DNA of 64,000 nt from Saccharopolyspora dendranthemae (GTDB taxonomy: Bacteria > Actinomycetota > Actinomycetes > Mycobacteriales > Pseudonocardiaceae). The notes under the pieces were generated by a model. The model was not told the origin of the DNA. It saw only the letters and a program-made list of their open reading frames with translations, and did not search any database. The stretch spans positions 186,001 through 250,000 of the forward strand of contig NZ_VIWX01000007.1 of the NCBI RefSeq assembly GCF_007829955.1, written 5' to 3'. Positions within the stretch are counted from its first letter, which is position 1, and every line of letters begins with the position of its first letter. The position numbers were made by a program, and so were the translations under genes. This document shows, piece after piece, positions 26,477-36,900 of the stretch.

Positions 26477-27705
26477 CTTCGCAACCGTCGCGCAGGCGCC
26501 CGCTGCGGATCGTGGTCGGTGCGACCACGTACCCGCCGCACGTCAACGGGGCCGCCAACTTCGGGCACCGGCTCGCCACGGGTCTGTCCGCCCGGGGGCA
26601 CGAGGTTCACGTGGTGTGTCACTCCGACACCCGCGAATCGCGCACCGAGGTCGAAGACGGCCTGCTGGTGCACCGGGTGGGCTCCTACAGCTCGCCGTTC
26701 CACCCGACGATCCGCGGGCTGATGCCGTGGCAGGCCCGGCAGGCGGATGGCCTGCTGGAGGAGATCCAGCCCGACATCGTGCACGTGCAGTCGCACTTCT
26801 TCATCTGCCGCGGCCTGATCGACTCCGCTCGCAAGCGCGGCATCGGCATCGTGGCGACCAACCACTTCATGCCGGAGAACATCTTCGGCTACTTCAAGAT
26901 CCCTCCCTTCCTGCAGAACGCCGCGGGACGCCTGCTCTGGCACAACCTGGTCAAGCACTACCGCAAGGCGCAGATGGTCACCGCGCCGACGCCGCGCGCC
27001 GTGCAACTGCTGCAGGACAACGGCTTCGACCGCACGGCTCTGCCGGTGTCCTGCGGCATCGACGTCGACCGCTACCGGCGACCTGCCGCCCGCTACCGCG
27101 AGCAGAACCCGGATCCGGACACCCGCACCGTGCTGTTCGTCGGCAGGCTCGACGAGGAGAAGCACATCGACGACCTGCTGCGGGCGATGTCGTTGCTGCG
27201 CACCGAGGTCCAGACCCGGCTGGAGATCGTCGGCAACGGTGCTCGCCGCGAGCACTTCGAGCAGCTGGCCACCGAGCTCGGCGTCGGTGACCGGGTCCAC
27301 TTCCACGGCTTCCTCAGCGACGAGGAACTGCTGGAGGCCTACGCCCGTGCCGACCTGTTCTGCATGCCCAGCATCGCCGAGCTGCAGAGCCTGGCGACCA
27401 TGGAAGCCATGTCCGCTGCGACCCCGGTCGTGCTGGCCAACGCCATGGCCCTGCCGCACCTGGTCCGTCCGGGCGAGAACGGCTGGCTGTACCCGCCGCG
27501 CGACGTGCACGCGCTCGCGGGCGCGATCGGCGACGTGCTGGCGGACCGAGCCACCATCGACCGGATGGGCGAGGCCAGCCAGCGCCTGGTCTCCCGCCAC
27601 GACATCGCTGAGATCCTCGGACGCTTCGAAACCCTGTACCACCACGTGATCGACCCGAACAGCGCCGTGGAGCTCGACGAGATCAGCACCGAACTGGCGA
27701 GCTGA
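26473..27705 (+). CDS. GT4-family glycosyltransferase
   Basis: 410 residues, GT-B fold. The N-terminal domain begins IVVGATTYPPHVNGAANFGHRLATGLSARGHEVHVV, the acceptor-side Rossmann domain of GT4 enzymes. The C-terminal domain has VLFVGRLDEEKHIDDLLRA (about 218-236) and the E-x7-E region SIAELQSLATMEAMSAATPVV (about 298-318) that binds the sugar nucleotide. Closest in style to mannosyl or glucosyl transferases acting on lipid acceptors at the inner face of the membrane. TTG start with GGGAG eight bases upstream. It is two bases from the hydrolase start; a second GT4 gene closes the operon. Confidence 0.88.
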   Translation: MTSQPSRRRPLRIVVGATTYPPHVNGAANFGHRLATGLSARGHEVHVVCHSDTRESRTEVEDGLLVHRVGSYSSPFHPTIRGLMPWQARQADGLLEEIQPDIVHVQSHFFICRGLIDSARKRGIGIVATNHFMPENIFGYFKIPPFLQNAAGRLLWHNLVKHYRKAQMVTAPTPRAVQLLQDNGFDRTALPVSCGIDVDRYRRPAARYREQNPDPDTRTVLFVGRLDEEKHIDDLLRAMSLLRTEVQTRLEIVGNGARREHFEQLATELGVGDRVHFHGFLSDEELLEAYARADLFCMPSIAELQSLATMEAMSAATPVVLANAMALPHLVRPGENGWLYPPRDVHALAGAIGDVLADRATIDRMGEASQRLVSRHDIAEILGRFETLYHHVIDPNSAVELDEISTELAS

Positions 27706-27707
27706 TC

Positions 27708-28622
27708 ATGATCGTCCCCGACCTGCACCCGAAGGAGCGCGCAGCTCGGATCAACGGCTCGGACCTGCACTACTGGGTCTACCGCGAGGAGCTGGGCCCC
27801 ACCGCCGAAACCGTGCTGATCGTGCACGGGCTGCGCGGCACTCACCACGGCCTGGAGTCCATCGCGGCAGGCCTGGCGGGCAGGCGCGTCGTGATCCCGG
27901 ACCTGCCCGGATTCGGGGACTCCGGGCCGTTGACCGGGCGGCACGACGTCGCCGGCTACGCCGAGGTGATCGTGGAGCTGATCGGTCGGCTCGGCGGTGC
28001 CGAGCGGCCGATCGTGCTGGTCGGGCATTCGTTCGGTTCGATCGTCGCCTCCCTTCTGGCGGCTTCCCGCCCGTCGCTGGTGCATCGGTTGGTGCTGATC
28101 AACCCCATCGCCACGTCCGCGTTGCGCGGGCCGTACGCGGCCCTGACGGGGTTGACCGCGGCCTACTACTCGCTCGGGGAGCGACTGCCCTCCCGCGCCG
28201 GTCGTTCGCTGCTGACCAACCGCTGGGTGGTGCTCGCGGCCAGCCGGGCGATGACCCGGACTCGGGACAAGCAGCTGCGCGGGTTCATCGACGACAACCA
28301 CCTGCGGTACTTCAGCCGCTTCCACTCGCCGGCCGTGGTCAACCAGTCCTTCCAGGCCTCGGTGACGCACACCGTGACCGACTACGCCGATCAGCTGCGG
28401 ATGCCGGTGCTGCTGGTCGCGGGCGAGCACGACGAGATCGCGCCGGTGGCCGGTCAACGCGCGCTCGCCGCCCGGTTGCCCGACGCCGAACTCGTGGTGA
28501 TCTCCGACGTGGGGCATCTCGTGCACTACGAGACGCCCGAAGCCGCCGCGGCCGAGATCGTCCGGTTCCTGGGGCGCTGCGACCACCGCGAGAAGCTCGC
28601 GATCCCGGAGCAGACTCGATGA
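27708..28622 (+). CDS. Alpha/beta hydrolase of the glycosyltransferase operon
   Basis: 304 residues. Oxyanion region LIVHGLRGTHHGLE (about 37-50), nucleophile VLVGHSFGSIVASLLA (about 104-119), acid in LLVAGEHDEIAPVAG (about 233-247), and catalytic His in ISDVGHLVHYETPE (about 265-278). Soluble, no signal. Between two glycosyltransferases and overlapping the second (ATGA), it may remove an acyl group from, or hydrolyse, a glycolipid intermediate. Function otherwise unknown; family members include esterases, lipases and haloperoxidase-like enzymes. Confidence 0.87.
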   Translation: MIVPDLHPKERAARINGSDLHYWVYREELGPTAETVLIVHGLRGTHHGLESIAAGLAGRRVVIPDLPGFGDSGPLTGRHDVAGYAEVIVELIGRLGGAERPIVLVGHSFGSIVASLLAASRPSLVHRLVLINPIATSALRGPYAALTGLTAAYYSLGERLPSRAGRSLLTNRWVVLAASRAMTRTRDKQLRGFIDDNHLRYFSRFHSPAVVNQSFQASVTHTVTDYADQLRMPVLLVAGEHDEIAPVAGQRALAARLPDAELVVISDVGHLVHYETPEAAAAEIVRFLGRCDHREKLAIPEQTR

Positions 28623-29701
28623 AGCTCGTGGTCGACGCGCGTTGGACGCGCACCGATCAGCACGACGGGATCAGCCGCTACGGCGCGAGCCTCGTCGAAG
28701 CGCTGCACCAACTCCACCCCGTGACGATGCTGATCCACGACGAGCGGCAGCTCGACCTGCTGCCCGACGGGGTTCCGCACGTGCTGATCAACAGCCCGAT
28801 GTCACCGCGCGAGCTGTGGGTCTCGCGCACCCTGAACCGCCTCGGCGCTGACGTGGTGTTCAGCCCGATGCAGATCATCGGCGGGTTCCGCCGCGATTAC
28901 CGCCTGGTGCTCACGCTGCACGACCTCATCTACTACCGGCACCCTGACCCGCCGGGATTTCTCCCGCTACCGGTCAAGGTCGCCTGGCGGCTCTACCACC
29001 AGGCGTACTGGCCGCAGCGCGTGATGCTCAACCGCGCTGACGCAGTCGTGACGGTCAGCGACACCACCCGGCGGTTGATCGAGCGGCACCGGCTGACCCG
29101 CAGGCCGGTCACGGTCGTGCACAACGCACCTCAGCCCCAGGCCGCACCGGACGCGCCGGACGCGACGGACGGCGGCCCGCGCGAGCTGGTGTACATGGGT
29201 TCTTTCATGCCGTACAAGGACGTCGAGACGTTGCTGGCGGGCATGGCCTTCCTTCCTGGTCACCGGCTGCACCTGGTCAGCCGGATTGCGCCGCAGCGAG
29301 AGGCCGAGCTGCGCGAGCAGCTGCCGCCGGGCGCGGACGTGGTGTTCTGGCGGGGGATCGGGGAGGACGAGTACCAGCAGCTGCTGGCCCGGGCCGGCGC
29401 GCTGGTCACGGCGTCGCGGGACGAGGGTTTCGGGTTGCCGGTCATCGAGGCGATGAACGCGGGGACGCCGGTGGTCTGCAGCGATCTGGAGATCTTCCAC
29501 GAGGTCACCGGCGGGCACGCGAAGTTCTTCGAGTCGGGGAGGCCGAAGGACTTCGCTGACGCCGTGCGCGAGCTGGAGGACGATCAGGCCCGCGCAGACC
29601 TGGTCGCGGCGGCCCGGACCCAGGCGGCGAAGTTCACCTGGCAGAACTCCGCCGAGCGACTCCTGGACCTGGTGCGGAAGCTGGCCGACCGCGTTCAGTG
29701 A
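28619..29701 (+). CDS. GT4-family glycosyltransferase (second in operon)
   Basis: 360 residues, GT-B fold of the mannosyltransferase type. It opens MKLVVDARWTRTDQHDGISRYGASLVEAL, a typical glycan-glycosyltransferase start. Other landmarks are DLIYYRHPD (about 101-109), a His/Arg-rich VTVSDTTRRLIERH (about 141-154), LVYMGSFMPYKDVETLLAGM (about 191-210), and DEGFGLPVIEAMNAGTPVV (about 266-284) with the E-x7-E sugar-nucleotide site. It overlaps the hydrolase stop by four bases, and its own end overlaps the next minus-strand gene by seven bases. Confidence 0.88.
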   Translation: MKLVVDARWTRTDQHDGISRYGASLVEALHQLHPVTMLIHDERQLDLLPDGVPHVLINSPMSPRELWVSRTLNRLGADVVFSPMQIIGGFRRDYRLVLTLHDLIYYRHPDPPGFLPLPVKVAWRLYHQAYWPQRVMLNRADAVVTVSDTTRRLIERHRLTRRPVTVVHNAPQPQAAPDAPDATDGGPRELVYMGSFMPYKDVETLLAGMAFLPGHRLHLVSRIAPQREAELREQLPPGADVVFWRGIGEDEYQQLLARAGALVTASRDEGFGLPVIEAMNAGTPVVCSDLEIFHEVTGGHAKFFESGRPKDFADAVRELEDDQARADLVAAARTQAAKFTWQNSAERLLDLVRKLADRVQ

Positions 29702-30111
29702 CTCCAGACCTTGATGGCCCGGGCCACGTATCCGGCCTGCGGGGTCTGCGAACCCGTGGGGTGCGTGTCGAAATCTGCCTCCTCGTCGCAGTGCGGGTCC
29801 TGGTACACCGTCACCGGGTGGCCGGTGTTGTTGGCGAAGGACAATGCCTCCCAACCGGTTTCGAGCGTGGTGCACTGCTCGATGCCGGTGGTGCGCAGCG
29901 CTAGATCGCGTGGCTGACCGCCGAACCCGGTCTCCGGCCAGACGCAGAAAGACCCTTCGGGGCACATGTTTCGGGGCGATTCGGCGTCGGCCGGTGGTCC
30001 GGCGAGCAGCGCGGCCAACGACAGCGCCGTCGACAGAAGCAGCCCCAGCGCGAGCGACCAGCGGGATCGGAAACGGTCGGCAGCGGGCCGGCCGAGCGCG
30101 TAGGTGTGCAT
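29695..30111 (-). CDS. Small secreted protein, peptidase-inhibitor I36-like
   Basis: 138 residues. Signal peptide at about 16-45 (SRWSLALGLLLSTALSLAALLAGPPADA). The mature part has the Cys-containing pattern PRNMCPEGSFCVWPETGFGG, as in the peptidase inhibitor I36 / SMPI-like beta-gamma-crystallin family, then EALSFANNTGHPVTVYQD and a second pair of Cys. Two disulfides likely. Secreted; SMPI-type proteins inhibit metalloproteases, but this distant member may only share the fold. AAAGGA before the ATG is a good ribosome site. The 3' end overlaps the convergent glycosyltransferase. Confidence 0.8.
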   Translation of the reverse strand: MHTYALGRPAADRFRSRWSLALGLLLSTALSLAALLAGPPADAESPRNMCPEGSFCVWPETGFGGQPRDLALRTTGIEQCTTLETGWEALSFANNTGHPVTVYQDPHCDEEADFDTHPTGSQTPQAGYVARAIKVWSH

Positions 30112-30626
30112 GACGGGAATCCTTTCGACGAGGGGAATTCGATCCGGGATGCGGCGGAGCTCGCCGCGCTGGAGCAAGATTGGCGGCCGAGCGAAACCGT
30201 TTCCAGCGAATTGGCCGGATACACCACCTATGGGTGGATTCGCAGGCGTGGAAAGGCATTCCGGAGCAGCGGAAGATCCGCTCGCGAAACCTGCCGGATG
30301 CACCACGATCGAGGCATCAAGCCCGGTGCGCGGCGAGCGGCCGCGGGTGGCCGAGCCCCACCGGGTGCTGGAACCGTGGATCGGTCCGTCATCGGGGTGG
30401 AGCTCGGCCGTGGCACCGGGAGACCTCGGCGGCCGGGTGACCGGCATGGACTGCCGGGCTCACCGAGGGGGTGAGGCCGCTGGGCGCGGTTCGCGAGGTC
30501 GCCGGCTTCGGTGGCCGGCGACCTGCACGAGGCCGGGCCCTGAGCGAACACCTTCCACGGGGCCTGCCGCCTCCGGCGGACAGGCTGGGAGGGCCGCTTC
30601 AGCGGCGGTGGGATGAAAACGGGGAA
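30112..30626. other. Intergenic region, nothing recognised
   Basis: 515 bases between two small secreted-protein genes on the minus strand. Open frames on both strands are shadows of high GC with no family resemblance. The promoter of the I36-like gene should be near 30130-30200. A decayed gene cannot be excluded. Confidence 0.4.
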
Positions 30627-30989
30627 TCACATGAAGCAGCCGCTCACGAATCCTGAAATCTGGCTGCGTTCGTTGGTGATGTCGAGCCATTGCGTGACGG
30701 TCCTGCCGTCCTCGCAGAGAATGGGTTCGCCGTCGATTCTGCGGTGAATCGTGGCGGTGTCCCCAGGATTGCCGATTCCACGCACGGAGGCGCTGGTGCC
30801 GGGTTCTGAGCGGATCCGCGTCCCGAAGGCGAGGAAGTCCGTCGTGTCCTGCCCAGGTGCCGCCTGCGCTGCCTGGACCAGGGCATCTCGGATTTCAACG
30901 GCGATGGTCGCGACTTGGGTTCCGAGCCCGGTGATGGGCACGATCGCGGCCACCGCCATGCCTAACAGGGCATTCCGAAGCTTGCGCAT
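30627..30989 (-). CDS. Small secreted SH3-like protein
   Basis: 120 residues from the ATG at 30989. The N-terminus MRKLRNALLGMAVAAIVPITGLGTQVA is a signal peptide. The rest has the core of bacterial SH3 domains: GTRIRSEPGTSASVRGIGNPGDTATIHRRIDG, then a Cys in GEPILCEDG, WLDITN, and the ending SGFVSGCFM with a second Cys. Such SH3 proteins bind wall components or peptides outside the cell. The gene is somewhat lower in GC than its neighbours. A longer in-frame start (31178) lacks signal-peptide character. Confidence 0.72.
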   Translation of the reverse strand: MRKLRNALLGMAVAAIVPITGLGTQVATIAVEIRDALVQAAQAAPGQDTTDFLAFGTRIRSEPGTSASVRGIGNPGDTATIHRRIDGEPILCEDGRTVTQWLDITNERSQISGFVSGCFM

Positions 30990-31228
30990 CACAAACCCCC
31001 ACTTGGCCCGGGCTTTCGCTTTTCGACCGGATTTTCGGCGAATTTGTGAGCGGGTCCGGGCCGGTTCCCAGTTTATTGACCAGAGCCCGGATCCAGCAGT
31101 GTCCGATCGGGTAAGGCGAATTCGTGCGGGGCACGCACGGAGTCCGGTGACGCGCAGCGGTCGGGACTCGTTCCGCAACGCCTCGAGCGGGTGAGGGCCG
31201 GACCAACATCGACCCGGTCCGCGATGAC

Positions 31229-31268
31229 GAAGGGCGCCAGGGGAACGCGTGGTCCCCTGGCGCCCTTC
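31229..31268 (-). terminator. Terminator hairpin downstream of the acetate symporter gene
   Basis: GAAGGGCGCCAGGGG (31229-31243) is perfectly complementary to CCCCTGGCGCCCTTC (31254-31268), a 15-bp stem with a 10-base loop. It begins 20 bases past the end of the symporter gene on the minus strand. Confidence 0.85.
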
Positions 31269-31287
31269 GAACTCGTGTTTCTCCCGG

Positions 31288-32886
31288 TCAGGCGTTGCGC
31301 GATCCGATTCCGGTGAGGGAGCGGACCTCCATCTCGGCCTGGCGTTCGACGTCCCGCTCCGGCTTGCCCACGAAGGTGCCGATGGCCGCGAACAGGAACG
31401 AGATCGGGATCGAGACGATGCCCGGGTTCTTCAGCGGGAAGAACGCGAAGTCCACGCTCGGGATGATCGAGTCCGAGGAACCCGAGACGACCGGCGAGAA
31501 GATCACCAGCAGCAGGCAGGAGATCAAGCCGCTGTAGATGCCCCAGAGGGTGCCGGTGGTGTTGAACCTCTTCCAGAACAGCGTGTAGAGCAGCGTGGAG
31601 AGGTTCGCCGACGCGGCGAAGGCGAAGGCCAGACCGACCAGGAACGCCACGTTCTGCCCGATCACCAGGATGCCGCCGAGGATCGACGCGGCGCCGATGA
31701 CCAGGGCCGTCATGCGGGCCACCCACACCACGCGGCCGGAATCGACCTCGCCGCCGCGGAGGACGCTCGCGTACACGTCGTGGGCGAAGGACGCCGAGGC
31801 GGTCAGCGTCAGACCGGCGACCACCGCCAGGATCGTGGCGAAGGCGACCGCCGAGATGATGCCCAGCAGTACCGTGCCGCCGATCCGGTAGGCCAGCAGC
31901 GGCGCGGCGGAGTTCTCCGCGCCGGGTGCGGCGAGGATCGCGTCGGTGCCCACCAGTGCGCTGGCGCCGTAGCCGATGATCAGCGTGCAGAGGTAGAAGA
32001 TCGCCATCGTCCAGGTCGCCCACACCACCGAACGTCGCGCCTCACGCGCGTTGGGCACGGTGTAGAAGCGCATCAGCACGTGCGGCAGACCACCGACGCC
32101 CAGCACCAGTGCCAGCGACAGCGAGATGAAGTCCAGCTTGGTGATCTCGGACTTGCCGTACTGGGTGCCGGGCCCGAAGATCGCGCGGCCGTGCGGGTTG
32201 TTGTCCGCTGCGGCTCCCAGCAGCTCGGTCATGCTGTAGCTGAACTTGCCGAGCAGGAAGATCGTGATCAGCACCGCGCTCAGCACGAGCATGGTGGCCT
32301 TGATGATCTGCACCCACGTGGTGCCTTTCATGCCGCCGACCAGCACGTAGACCATCATGACGGCACCGACGCCGGCCATCACCAGCATTTGTCCGAAGTG
32401 GCCGTGCACGTTGAGCAGGAGCGCGACGAGACCGCCGGCACCGGCGATCTGGGCGATCATGTACATGATCGTGATGGCCAGCGTGGACGTCGCCGCCGCG
32501 GCGCGCACCGGGCGCTGCTTCATCCGGAAGCTGAGCACGTCGCCCATGGTGAAGCGGCCCGTGTTGCGGGTGCGTTCGGCCAGCAGCAGCAGGTTGATCA
32601 GCCACGCGACCAGGAAGCCGATGCTGTAGAGGAAGCCGTCGTAGCCGTAGATCGCGATCGCTCCGGCGATGCCCAGGAACGACGCGGCCGAGAGGTAGTC
32701 ACCGGACAGCGCGATGCCGTTCTGCACACCGCTGAAGGCGCTGCCGGCGACGAAGTAGTCGCTGGCGGTGCCGCGGTTGCTGACGCGGTAGACGATGAAC
32801 AGCGTGATCAGCACGAACACGGCGAAGACGCTCGTGTTGATGATGATGCTGTCGTCGGGGATGACGGTGGACTGGGCAAGGTTCAT
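31288..32886 (-). CDS. actP: Cation/acetate symporter (SSS family)
   Basis: 532 residues, about 13 membrane helices, of the solute:sodium symporter family. The start (AVFVLITLFIVYRVSNRGTASDYFVAGSAFSG, about 22-53), SGDYLSAASFLGIAGAIAIYGYDGF (about 61-85), and AERTRNTGRFTMGDVLSFRM (about 103-122) are strongly ActP-like. It imports acetate or other short monocarboxylates with sodium or protons. It follows and overlaps the DUF485 gene (ATGA), the standard operon partner of actP (yjcH-actP in E. coli). Acetate rather than pyruvate/propionate is the family's default; the substrate is not proven. Confidence 0.93.
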   Translation of the reverse strand: MNLAQSTVIPDDSIIINTSVFAVFVLITLFIVYRVSNRGTASDYFVAGSAFSGVQNGIALSGDYLSAASFLGIAGAIAIYGYDGFLYSIGFLVAWLINLLLLAERTRNTGRFTMGDVLSFRMKQRPVRAAAATSTLAITIMYMIAQIAGAGGLVALLLNVHGHFGQMLVMAGVGAVMMVYVLVGGMKGTTWVQIIKATMLVLSAVLITIFLLGKFSYSMTELLGAAADNNPHGRAIFGPGTQYGKSEITKLDFISLSLALVLGVGGLPHVLMRFYTVPNAREARRSVVWATWTMAIFYLCTLIIGYGASALVGTDAILAAPGAENSAAPLLAYRIGGTVLLGIISAVAFATILAVVAGLTLTASASFAHDVYASVLRGGEVDSGRVVWVARMTALVIGAASILGGILVIGQNVAFLVGLAFAFAASANLSTLLYTLFWKRFNTTGTLWGIYSGLISCLLLVIFSPVVSGSSDSIIPSVDFAFFPLKNPGIVSIPISFLFAAIGTFVGKPERDVERQAEMEVRSLTGIGSRNA

Positions 32887-33299
32887 CGGTCGAACTCTCC
32901 GGCCTGCTCACGGATTTCGTCGACGCGTGGGTCGATGTGGCGACGGGCGAACCGGACGTAGAGGGTGGTCAGCCCGACGGTGGTGACGAACTGCCCGATT
33001 CCCAGCAGCAATCCGACGTTGACCTCGCCGTAGACCGGCTTCGCCAGCTGTTCCGGGAAGTAGGCGGCGGCCAGCACGTAGCCCAGGTACCAGATGAGGA
33101 AAAACGCCGTCGCGGGAAAAACGAACCATTTAAGGCGACGGCGGAGGCTGCGGAATTCGGCGCTCTGCTGGATAGAGGTGAAATCGGGCCGCTCGGCGGT
33201 AGTGCGAACCGCGCTCTTCTCGATTCCGCCGAACGCCGCGCGTTGATTTCCGGGCTCACGCGGTGAACCGCGCAGCGCGGATTGCGTCCCGTTGCTCAT
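32883..33299 (-). CDS. DUF485 membrane protein, partner of the acetate symporter
   Basis: 138 residues. A hydrophilic N-terminal stretch of about 55 residues (longer than in the E. coli YjcH form) precedes two transmembrane helices: WFVFPATAFFLIWYLGYVLAAAY (about 58-80) and LLLGIGQFVTTVGLTTLYVRFA (about 97-118). EFRSLRRRLKWFVFP just before the first helix is the DUF485 hallmark. It is the first gene of the two-gene operon with actP; promoter in 33300-33400. Confidence 0.92.
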   Translation of the reverse strand: MSNGTQSALRGSPREPGNQRAAFGGIEKSAVRTTAERPDFTSIQQSAEFRSLRRRLKWFVFPATAFFLIWYLGYVLAAAYFPEQLAKPVYGEVNVGLLLGIGQFVTTVGLTTLYVRFARRHIDPRVDEIREQAGEFDR

Positions 33300-33989
33300 G
33301 CATCCTTCCTGGGCTTCGCGGTGTGCCGGCCGGGGTCGCCGAGCTGGCGGAGGCGGGCAATTCTTACCACTCTTCTACCTCTATCGACACTGTGGGGAGC
33401 AACACTTCGAAGCCTCCATTTCACCCGTCTGAGCAGCGGCGGGGCCAACAGACCGCGACGGGCGGGCAACGCTCGGTTACTGGTGGGTAAGGCCAGGTCA
33501 GCGACCTGCACTTTCAAGATCGGAAGCCGTTGACCAGGTGTTACAGCGTCTCACGAGGACGAGTTCAAGGCTCCTTTTGGGCCGAACGGGTGAAATTGCG
33601 TCAGGCGCCCACGAACTGATCGAACACTCGGCGTGATCTCGCCTGTTTGGCGTAGCAGATTGCGGAAAAGCCCCCGGTGCTTTCCTTGCGGCAAGGGCAT
33701 ATAGTGCTTGGACACTGAGAGGTAGTCGTGGGAACGGGAAGGGTCACGGTTCGATACCAGTGTCCGGAATGTGTCGGCCGGGGCAGCCATCGGTGACGCT
33801 GAGTATCGACGAGACCTCGATGGCACGGAGACCCGCGTTGGTTCGCCGGCCCCGAGTCCTCCCGACGCGGCCGCCTTTCACCCCAGACCATCAGCACGAC
33901 GATTGCGGGACCGCACGCATGCGCCGTTCGCCTACGCTTTGTTCGACACGCCTGCTTGACCAGCGCGGGGACGTACAGGGAGACCGCTC
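33300..33989. promoter_or_regulatory. Long divergent promoter region, DUF485-actP / conservon
   Basis: 690 bases between divergent operons, no credible gene. AT-richer pockets lie near 33530-33560 and 33690-33710. A TATAGT at 33699-33704 in the plus direction could be a -10 element, but then the conservon leader would be nearly 290 bases long. No strong hairpins. Confidence 0.4.
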
Positions 33990-36900
33990 ATGAGCGGGGG
34001 TCGGCGGTCCGCCGGCTTCCTGCAGTGGCGCAACTGGTCGCTGCCCACGAAGCTGGCCGCCGTCGTCCTGGTGCCCGTCATCTTCGCGATCACGCTCGGT
34101 GTCGGGCAGATTCAGTGGCAGGTCGAGCAGTCCGACGACTACGGCCGGGTCGCGAAGGTGCTCGACGCCGAGAAGCAGATGGAACCGCTGATGAGCGGTC
34201 TCCAGCTGGAGCGCAACCACGCGGTGGAGAACCTGGTCGGAGACGGCCAGATCAGCCAGTTCACCGATCAGATCGCCGCCACCGACAAGGCCGCTGAAAC
34301 CCTGCGCCTCACCCTCACCGAGACCGACGTCTACACCGAGGTCGTCCAGGAGCGATTCGCCGAGACCCGCAGGGCGATGGACAGCCTCACCGCGGTGCGC
34401 GCCGGCGTTCAGGCCCGGAAGGTCACCGCCAACCAGGCGATCGGCGCCTACAGCCAGGCCGTCCGCGCGATGCTCGGCCTGGACCGCGCGCTGACCACCA
34501 GCGTCGCCGACCCGGCGATCTCCAGCACCGCGACCGCGCTGACCGACCTGCTCGGTCTGACCGAAGAAGTCCGGTTGCAGCAGGCCCTGGTGCTCTCGGG
34601 CCTCAGCGACGGTTCGCTGGACCCGCCGACGCTCGACAACCTCTCCGGCTCTCGTGCCCGGCTGCTGTCGAAGATCAACGACGCCAGTTCCGGCGTGGCC
34701 AAGCACTGGCAGCAGCGACTCATGCAGCAGCTGCAGGTCCCGGCGATCGTGCAGCGGAACCAGATGCTCGCCTCGGTCATCATGGAGAGCACCGACAGCA
34801 AGTCCAGCGGCGGCTTCTCCGTCCAGCGCGAAGCGTGGAATGCCACGAGCGACGGCTCCGTGAAGACCATCGAGTCCGGTCGCGGTGAGCTGGCGACCGA
34901 GGTCCGCACCGTCGCGCAGGGACTGGCCGACGACGCCAGCGACCGCGCGGGCTGGGACTCGGTCATGCTGCTGGCCTCGCTGATCGCCGCCGCGGCCGTG
35001 ATCATCATGATCACCCGCCAGCTGCTCGGATCGCTGCGCGAGCTGCGGATCGGCGCGCTCGACGCGGCCGAGTACGACCTGCCGCAAGCGGTCACCTCGG
35101 TTCGCGAGGGCAAGGGCGCCGAGGCCGACGTGCCCCCGCTGCCGGTCAGCACCACCGAAGAGGTCGGCCAGGTGGCCCGGGCCTTCGACGAGGTCAACCG
35201 GCAGGCGCTGCGCCTGGCCGTCGAGCAGGCCGACCTGCGTCGCGGCTACAGCGACGCGTTCGTCAGCGTCTCCCGCCGCAGCCAGGCGCTGCTGGAGCGC
35301 CAGCTGCGCCTGTTCGAGGAGCTGGAGCAGGACGAGGAAGACCCGGACCAGCTGTCCAGGCTCTTCCAGCTGGACAACCTGGCGACCCGGATGCGCCGGA
35401 ACAACGAGAACCTCATGGTTCTCTCCGGCAGCGACCTGGCCCGCCGGTTCACGCAGCCCACCGAGCTCGCCGACGTGCTCCGTTCGGCGGTCTCGGAGAT
35501 CGAGCAGTACCCGCGGATCGCGGTGCAGCCGACCCCGTCGGTGAAGCTGCGCGGCAACACCGCCAGCGACCTCGTGCGCCTGGTCGCCGAGCTGATGGAC
35601 AACAGCGCGAACTTCTCCGCGCCGGACACCGTCGTGACCGTCTCCAGCTACCAGTCCGGTGATGGCACGGTCGTGCTGGACGTCCTCGACAACGGCATCG
35701 GCATGGGCGACGACGACCTGGCCGACGCCAACCAGCGGCTGTCCCGCGTCGCCGAGGACGACATCTCGACCTCGCGCCGGATGGGCCTGTTCGTGGCCGG
35801 ACGCCTGGCCGCGCGGCACGGCATCAGCGTCGAGCTGCACGGAGGCCCGGACGTCGAGGGCGTGCGCGCGACCGTGCTGGTCCCGTCCGAGCACGTGGTC
35901 TCCGCGCAGCAGAGCGGGTCCTCGCAGATGCCGCCGTCGACGCCGCCCGCGCAGGTCAACGGCCACTCGCTGCCCGGCCTGCAGACCTCGGGTTCGTTCC
36001 CGGGCGCGGGTGCTCCGCTGCCGCGCCGGATTCCCGAGCAGCCGGAGGACAACGGCTGGAAGACGGAGGAACCGGCCTGGCAGGGTCAGGACCCGTCCTG
36101 GGAGCAGCAGTACGACCAGGACTACAACGCCAACGCTCCGACCAGCCTGTTCGAGCCGATCTTCCCCCACGAGCAGGGCGAGCACTCGGGTCAGTTCGAC
36201 GGCGGTTACTTCGGTGCGGAAGCCGATGACCAGGCCAACGACTTCTTCACCCCGGCCGGTGGTGACGATTCGCGGACCAGCAGCTTCTTCGGCTCCTCGC
36301 TGGACTACGAACCGCAGGACCACGAAGCCGAGGAACCCGCGCCGGAACCGGTGCGCAACGACCTGGCGGGGCAGTGGTTCATGCCCGCGGCCTCGGACTC
36401 GATCTCGGAGACCGGCGAGTTCCACTGGCCGGAGACCAAGGACGGCGACTCCGCGCTGTTCACCTCCGAGCAGCCGGCCGACGACGAGCCGAGCCTGACC
36501 TCCTCGGGCCTGCCGCGGCGCAAGCCGCGCAACCCCTCCCCGGCGGAGCCCGCGGAGGAAGCGCCCCAGAGCCGCAGCGCCGGGGACATCAGCAAGCAGC
36601 TCGCGCACAACGGCGTCCAGTTCGGGCGGACCGATCAGGAAACGGCCTACAAGCCGTGGCCGCCGGAACCGGGCGAGCAGGCACCCGAGCTGCCGCAGGC
36701 GCAGCCGTGGATCCCGCAGACCCCGGAGGCCCAGGCGTGGGACTTCGCGGCGGACAAGGCCCGCGAGGCCGCCGAATCCGCCGCGAACCCGCAGGAGACG
36801 TCGTTCACCAGCGCGGGACTGCCCCGGCGGAAGCCGAAGGCGAACCTGGTCCCGGGCAGCGTCTCCGACCAATCGCAGCAGCCGAGCCAGCCGCGGCGCT

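Noticed and set aside
30104..30616. Plus-strand open frames upstream of the I36-like gene
   Set aside because: Poor codon usage, no ribosome site, no family; the real genes are on the minus strand.
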